In this document: piece by piece, positions 15,391-18,141 of the stretch | Position numbering within the stretch: the stretch's first letter is position 1 | How the letters are laid out: every line of letters starts with the position of its first letter | From: Eubacterium sp. UBA3720 | GTDB lineage: Bacteria > Bacillota > Clostridia > Lachnospirales > Lachnospiraceae | DNA length: 18,141 nt | Assembly: GCA_002371335.1 (NCBI GenBank) | Contig: DFHP01000149.1 | Span: 1 to 18,141 of the forward strand | Reading direction: 5' to 3' | The notes under the pieces: model-generated | The model's input: the letters and a program-made list of their open reading frames with translations, nothing else | Told to the model about the DNA's origin: nothing | Databases searched by the model: none | Made by a program: the position numbers and the translations under genes

Positions 15391-15419
15391 ATTGTAGTCT
15401 ACTGTAATTGAAAAGTCAA
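15391..15419 (-). promoter_or_regulatory. Promoter of tyrA
   Basis: On the minus strand TTGACT (15419-15414), a 17-nt spacer and TACAAT (15396-15391), each 5 of 6 to consensus. The predicted start is near 15384, which gives a leader of about 100 nt before the ATG at 15281. Confidence 0.75.
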
Positions 15420-15563
15420 TGATTTCGTGAGTTAAAGTGTGACTGTTTAAATTATTAAAGAAACATTTCTTTATAAGAACTGCTTTTGTGCAATTGATAC
15501 AATACATTTTTTGGAAAAAAAGGCCTTTTCTTTTAAAACAGTCAGTAAATCTATCAATAATAC

Positions 15564-15592
15564 TTGAAATAATACTAAATAATTAGTAAGAT
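15564..15592 (+). promoter_or_regulatory. Probable promoter of the EF-G-like gene
   Basis: TTGAAA (15564-15569), 17-nt spacer, TAAGAT (15587-15592); predicted start near 15599 and a leader of about 77 nt. The spacer contains a palindrome, TACTAA-N4-TTAGTA (15573-15588), which could be an operator. An alternative extended -10 (TGATACAAT, 15495-15503) lies further upstream without a good -35. The rest of the 15282-15675 gap is AT-rich with small palindromes, for example AAAGAAA-N2-TTTCTTT near 15457. Confidence 0.55.
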
Positions 15593-15675
15593 ATAAACAG
15601 AGTGCGTAATTTAAATCTGGAAAATTAAATAAAAAATGAATAAACGCACATATCAATTGGGAGGTGCTTACGAAT

Positions 15676-17766
15676 ATGAAAGTTTACAGAACTGATCAGA
15701 TCAGAAATGTTGTATTGCTTGGACATGGTGGTGCAGGAAAGACAACACTTGCAGAGGCAATGGCATATTTGGCTGGTATTACAAATCGTCTTGGCAAAGT
15801 CACTGACGGAAACACAGTCAGCGACTATGACAAAGAGGAAATCAAACGTAAATTTTCAATTTCTACTTCAGTGATTCCGCTGGAATGGAATGATAATAAA
15901 ATTAATATTCTGGATACACCGGGATTTTTTGATTTTGTAGGCGAGGCTGAAGAAGCAGCTTATGCTGCAGATGCAGCGATCATTGTTGTATCAGGAAAGA
16001 GCGGCGTTGAAGTTGGTACACAGAAAGCATGGGATCTTTGTGAGAAATATAAACTTCCCAGAATGTTTTTTGTAACAGATATGGATATTGACGATGTCAG
16101 CTACCGTAAGGTGGTGGAAGAGCTTCAGGAGCTTTACGGAAAGAAGGTTGCTCCTCTTCATATGCCTATCCGCGAGAACGGCAAGTACATCGGATATGCC
16201 AATGTCGTAAAGAATGTGGCACGCCGTTATACAGACAAAGACAAAAAAGTTGAGTGTCCTGTTCCGGATTATGCAGAGGAATATCTGGAGGATTACAGAA
16301 ATGAGCTTCTGGAAGCTGTCGCAGAGACAAGCGAGGAGTTCATGGAGAGATTTTTCGACGGCGAGGAGTTCTCTGTTGAAGAGATCATGGGAGCGCTTCG
16401 CATCAACGTTGCTGACGGAAGCATCATTCCGGTATGCATGGGCGCACCGGTAAACATTCAGGGAGTAAGGATCCTTCTGAACGATATCATTTCTTATTTC
16501 CCGAATCCTTCCATGCGTAAAAAGACAGCTCTGGACAGAAACAACAGCAGTAAATTCGAGGCTAACTATAATTTCCAGAAACCGAAAACAGCTCAGGTAT
16601 GGAAAACGATCGTTGATCCGTTCCTCGGTAAATACTCACTTATTAAAGTTTGTTCAGGCGTAATCAAGAGTGCTGATACCCTTTATGACGTAACGCAGGA
16701 TAAAGAGATGAAGATCGGAAAGCTTTATATTCTCTGCGGATCAAAATCCGAAGAGGTCGCTGAAGTACACGCAGGCGATATCTGTGCTCTCGCAAAGCTG
16801 AATGACGTTAAAACAGGAGATACCTTCGCTTTAAAGAATAATGTAGTGGATTATGGTCCGGTGGCTATTTCCAAACCTTATACGGTGAAGAAATATTCTC
16901 CCAAGGATAAGAAGGATGTGGACAAGGTCGCTACAGGTCTCGGAAGACTTGCACAGGAAGATCAGACACTGAAGCTTACGATAGATGCAGCTAATCATCA
17001 GTCCCTTATCGCAGGAATCGGTGATCAGCATCTGGACGTTGTAGCATCCAAACTTAAAGACCGCTACGGCGTTGACATCGTGCTGGAGAAACCGCTTGTT
17101 TCCTTCCGTGAGACTATCCGTAAGAAATCTGATGTTCAGGGTAAATATAAGAAACAGTCCGGCGGACACGGCCAGTACGGAGACGTTCGCATGCGCTTCG
17201 AGCCTTCAGGCGATATGGAGACTCCATATATCTTCGAAGAAGAGGTAGTAGGCGGAGCCGTTCCGAAGAACTTCTTCCCGGCCGTTGAAAAAGGTCTTGA
17301 TGAATGTACGAAATCAGGTCCTCTGGCAGCTTATCCGGTAGTGGGTGTAAAGGCAGTCCTTTATGACGGATCCTATCATCCTGTAGATTCTTCGGAGATG
17401 GCGTTCAAGTCCGCTACAAGACTTGCCTTCAAGAAAGGATTCATGGAAGCAGGTCCTGTTCTTCTTGAGCCGATCGTATCCATCAAAGTTACTGCTCCGG
17501 ATAAATTCACCGGCGATGTAATGGGAGATCTGAACAAGAGACGCGGACGTATTCTCGGAATGAACCCTGATCACAAGGGCAATACTATCCTTGAAGGCGA
17601 AGTTCCGGAGCTTGAGCTCTACGGATATTCAAACAATCTGCGTTCCATGACCGGCGGCGCAGGTACATTTGAGTATGAATTCGTAAGATACGAGCAGGCT
17701 CCTTCAGATGTTCAGGAGAAGGAGATCCAGGCAAGAGCAGATCAGGTAAATCAGGGAGACGACTGA
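15676..17766 (+). CDS. EF-G-like translational GTPase (FusA2 type)
   Basis: A 696-residue protein with all EF-G domains. The G domain opens with GHGGAGKTTLAEA (16-28). Domain II begins near 290 and domain III near 400. Domain IV has the ribosome-contacting KKQSGGHGQYGDV and the tip loop DGSYHPVDSSEMAFKSA. Domain V holds LEPIVSIKVTAPDKFTGDVMGDLNKRRG. It departs from canonical EF-G: G3 reads DTPGFFDF (80-87) with Phe84 in place of the catalytic His, and G4 reads TDMD (134-137) instead of NKxD. These mark the EF-G-like paralogues of Firmicutes, which usually coexist with a true EF-G in the str operon. They suggest changed or reduced GTP use, though function is unproven. The ATG is chosen over an in-frame GTG at 15664 because that GTG overlaps the GGGAGGTG ribosome site, which lies 11 nt before 15676. 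A terminator follows at 17804. Confidence 0.9.
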   Translation: MKVYRTDQIRNVVLLGHGGAGKTTLAEAMAYLAGITNRLGKVTDGNTVSDYDKEEIKRKFSISTSVIPLEWNDNKINILDTPGFFDFVGEAEEAAYAADAAIIVVSGKSGVEVGTQKAWDLCEKYKLPRMFFVTDMDIDDVSYRKVVEELQELYGKKVAPLHMPIRENGKYIGYANVVKNVARRYTDKDKKVECPVPDYAEEYLEDYRNELLEAVAETSEEFMERFFDGEEFSVEEIMGALRINVADGSIIPVCMGAPVNIQGVRILLNDIISYFPNPSMRKKTALDRNNSSKFEANYNFQKPKTAQVWKTIVDPFLGKYSLIKVCSGVIKSADTLYDVTQDKEMKIGKLYILCGSKSEEVAEVHAGDICALAKLNDVKTGDTFALKNNVVDYGPVAISKPYTVKKYSPKDKKDVDKVATGLGRLAQEDQTLKLTIDAANHQSLIAGIGDQHLDVVASKLKDRYGVDIVLEKPLVSFRETIRKKSDVQGKYKKQSGGHGQYGDVRMRFEPSGDMETPYIFEEEVVGGAVPKNFFPAVEKGLDECTKSGPLAAYPVVGVKAVLYDGSYHPVDSSEMAFKSATRLAFKKGFMEAGPVLLEPIVSIKVTAPDKFTGDVMGDLNKRRGRILGMNPDHKGNTILEGEVPELELYGYSNNLRSMTGGAGTFEYEFVRYEQAPSDVQEKEIQARADQVNQGDD

Positions 17767-17803
17767 TCAGTATAGAGAGTGTTTCATATAATTTGATCAT
17801 CAG

Positions 17804-17839
17804 GCAGGGAACGGTAAACGTTCCCTGCTTCTTTGTTTG
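17804..17839 (+). terminator. Terminator after the EF-G-like gene
   Basis: GCAGGGAACG (17804-17813) and CGTTCCCTGC (17819-17828) form a perfect 10-bp stem with a GTAAA loop, followed by TTCTTTGTTTG. It begins 38 nt after the stop codon. Confidence 0.85.
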
Positions 17840-17870
17840 TGAAATAGGACATTGCGGTTATTTTAAATGA

Positions 17871-17948
17871 ATTGAAGTCTCGTCCGCCAGACCTGGCGCG
17901 GGATTCGGGCCGGCTTCAGCTGACATCTTCCAAACCGAGTCCCTGCGC
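17871..17948. repeat. Dispersed structured element, copy 2
   Basis: This is the inverted-orientation partner of the element at 7169-7256; the perfect core is 17913-17937. On the plus strand GCGCGGGATTCGG (17896-17908) pairs with CCGAGTCCCTGCGC (17935-17948) with one bulge and one G-U pair, closing a loop that contains most of the core. CGCCAG and CTGGCG (17885-17898) form a competing or alternative hairpin. It directly abuts the second structured domain at 17963-18054. Confidence 0.6.
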
Positions 17949-17962
17949 ATCCTCGCGGAGCG

Positions 17963-18054
17963 TTTATCTCAGTGAGAGATTGGCCCCCCACTGAGACGGG
18001 CTTGTCATAACCCGCAGCTTTAAGAAGCGGGGGGGCTTCTCACATCGAGATAAA
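17963..18054. ncRNA. Candidate structured RNA domain, family not recognised
   Basis: Stacked perfect stems converge on a three-way junction: TTTATCTC/GAGATAAA (17963-17970, 18047-18054), GTGAGA/TCTCAC (17972-17977, 18038-18043) and GCCCCCC/GGGGGGC (17983-17989, 18030-18036). Inside are two hairpins, CGGG/CCCG (17997-18000, 18011-18014) and GCTT/AAGC (17017+1000-based 18017-18020, 18025-18028). No good ORF covers it. With the adjacent element (17871-17948) it makes a two-domain unit of about 184 nt. The strand is undecided: the plus strand has a weak promoter-like pair (TTGTGA 17837, TATTTT 17859) and a strong terminator after it, which favours plus. Confidence 0.5.
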
Positions 18055-18065
18055 ATATTCCGCAC

Positions 18066-18122
18066 AAAAACAGGTCAGGCATTCAGCAAATCTCTTGATT
18101 ACCGAATGCCTGACCTGTTTTT
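18066..18122. terminator. Long terminator hairpin, bidirectional
   Basis: AAAAACAGGTCAGGCATTC (18066-18084) pairs perfectly with 18104-18122 across a 19-nt loop, and the stem ends in a T tract on either strand. It could end the candidate RNA on the plus strand and a gene entering from the right edge on the minus strand. Nothing codes in the last 19 nt. Confidence 0.75.
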
Positions 18123-18141
18123 ACTCATGATATCCGCAGAT

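Noticed and set aside
17885..17948. Resemblance to glmS ribozyme or SRP RNA segments (GCGCCAG, ATGTCAGCTGAAGC on the minus strand)
   Set aside because: Only short matches. The glmS core and the SRP GGAAGGAAGCAGC apical loop are missing.
17975..18000. CTGAGA next to a GC-rich stem, suggesting a TPP riboswitch
   Set aside because: The other conserved parts of the thi-box are absent and no thiamine gene follows.
1..18141. CRISPR arrays, IS elements, phage genes, tRNAs
   Set aside because: No regularly spaced repeats, transposase or integrase frames, or cloverleaf-like sequences with TTCGANNC arms were recognised.

Overview
The window looks like a chromosomal segment of a low-to-mid GC Clostridia member, most likely Lachnospiraceae. 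The reasons are the class A RNase P RNA, strong AGGAGG-type ribosome binding sites, the flavoprotein-cmk-ispH-S1 gene order, a second EF-G-like protein and AT-rich intergenic regions with consensus sigma-A promoters. This placement is inference from gene content. No phage, IS element, CRISPR array, tRNA or rRNA gene was seen.

Layout. (1) 1-2793: a divergent pair, an acyl-CoA synthetase/ligase running off the left edge and a sodium:solute symporter. They share a 268-nt control region with two back-to-back promoters, each carrying the same TTTAA-N4-TTAAAGCG box just downstream of the predicted transcription start. (2) 3099-7082, minus strand: a housekeeping operon with an HI0933-family flavoprotein, CMP kinase (cmk), IspH and a four-domain S1 RNA-binding protein, read from one near-perfect promoter at 7127-7155. 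(3) 7278-10255, plus strand: a membrane protein with two zinc ribbons and a YARHG domain, then an NhaC-family antiporter. (4) 10336-12132: rnpB, maf, and a DUF308/HdeD-like membrane protein. (5) 12337-14106: an orphan DnaK-like Hsp70 without grpE or dnaJ beside it, preceded by a terminator-like leader. (6) 14187-15281, minus: prephenate dehydrogenase with an ACT domain. (7) 15676-17766: an EF-G-like translational GTPase with altered G motifs. (8) 17767-18141: no protein gene; a terminator, a compact structured non-coding locus and a long hairpin.

Most genes are core metabolism and translation. The most interesting signal is non-coding. A 67-nt element occurs twice in inverted orientation (7190-7256 and 17871-17937), about 84% identical by hand alignment with a 25-nt perfect core. 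One copy lies in the divergent region before the zinc-ribbon gene and the flavoprotein operon. The other forms half of a two-domain predicted RNA after the EF-G-like gene. I could not assign it to a known RNA family from memory. Other points worth a look are the attenuator-like leader of the DnaK paralogue, the paired operators at the left end, and the loss of canonical GTPase residues in the EF-G-like protein.
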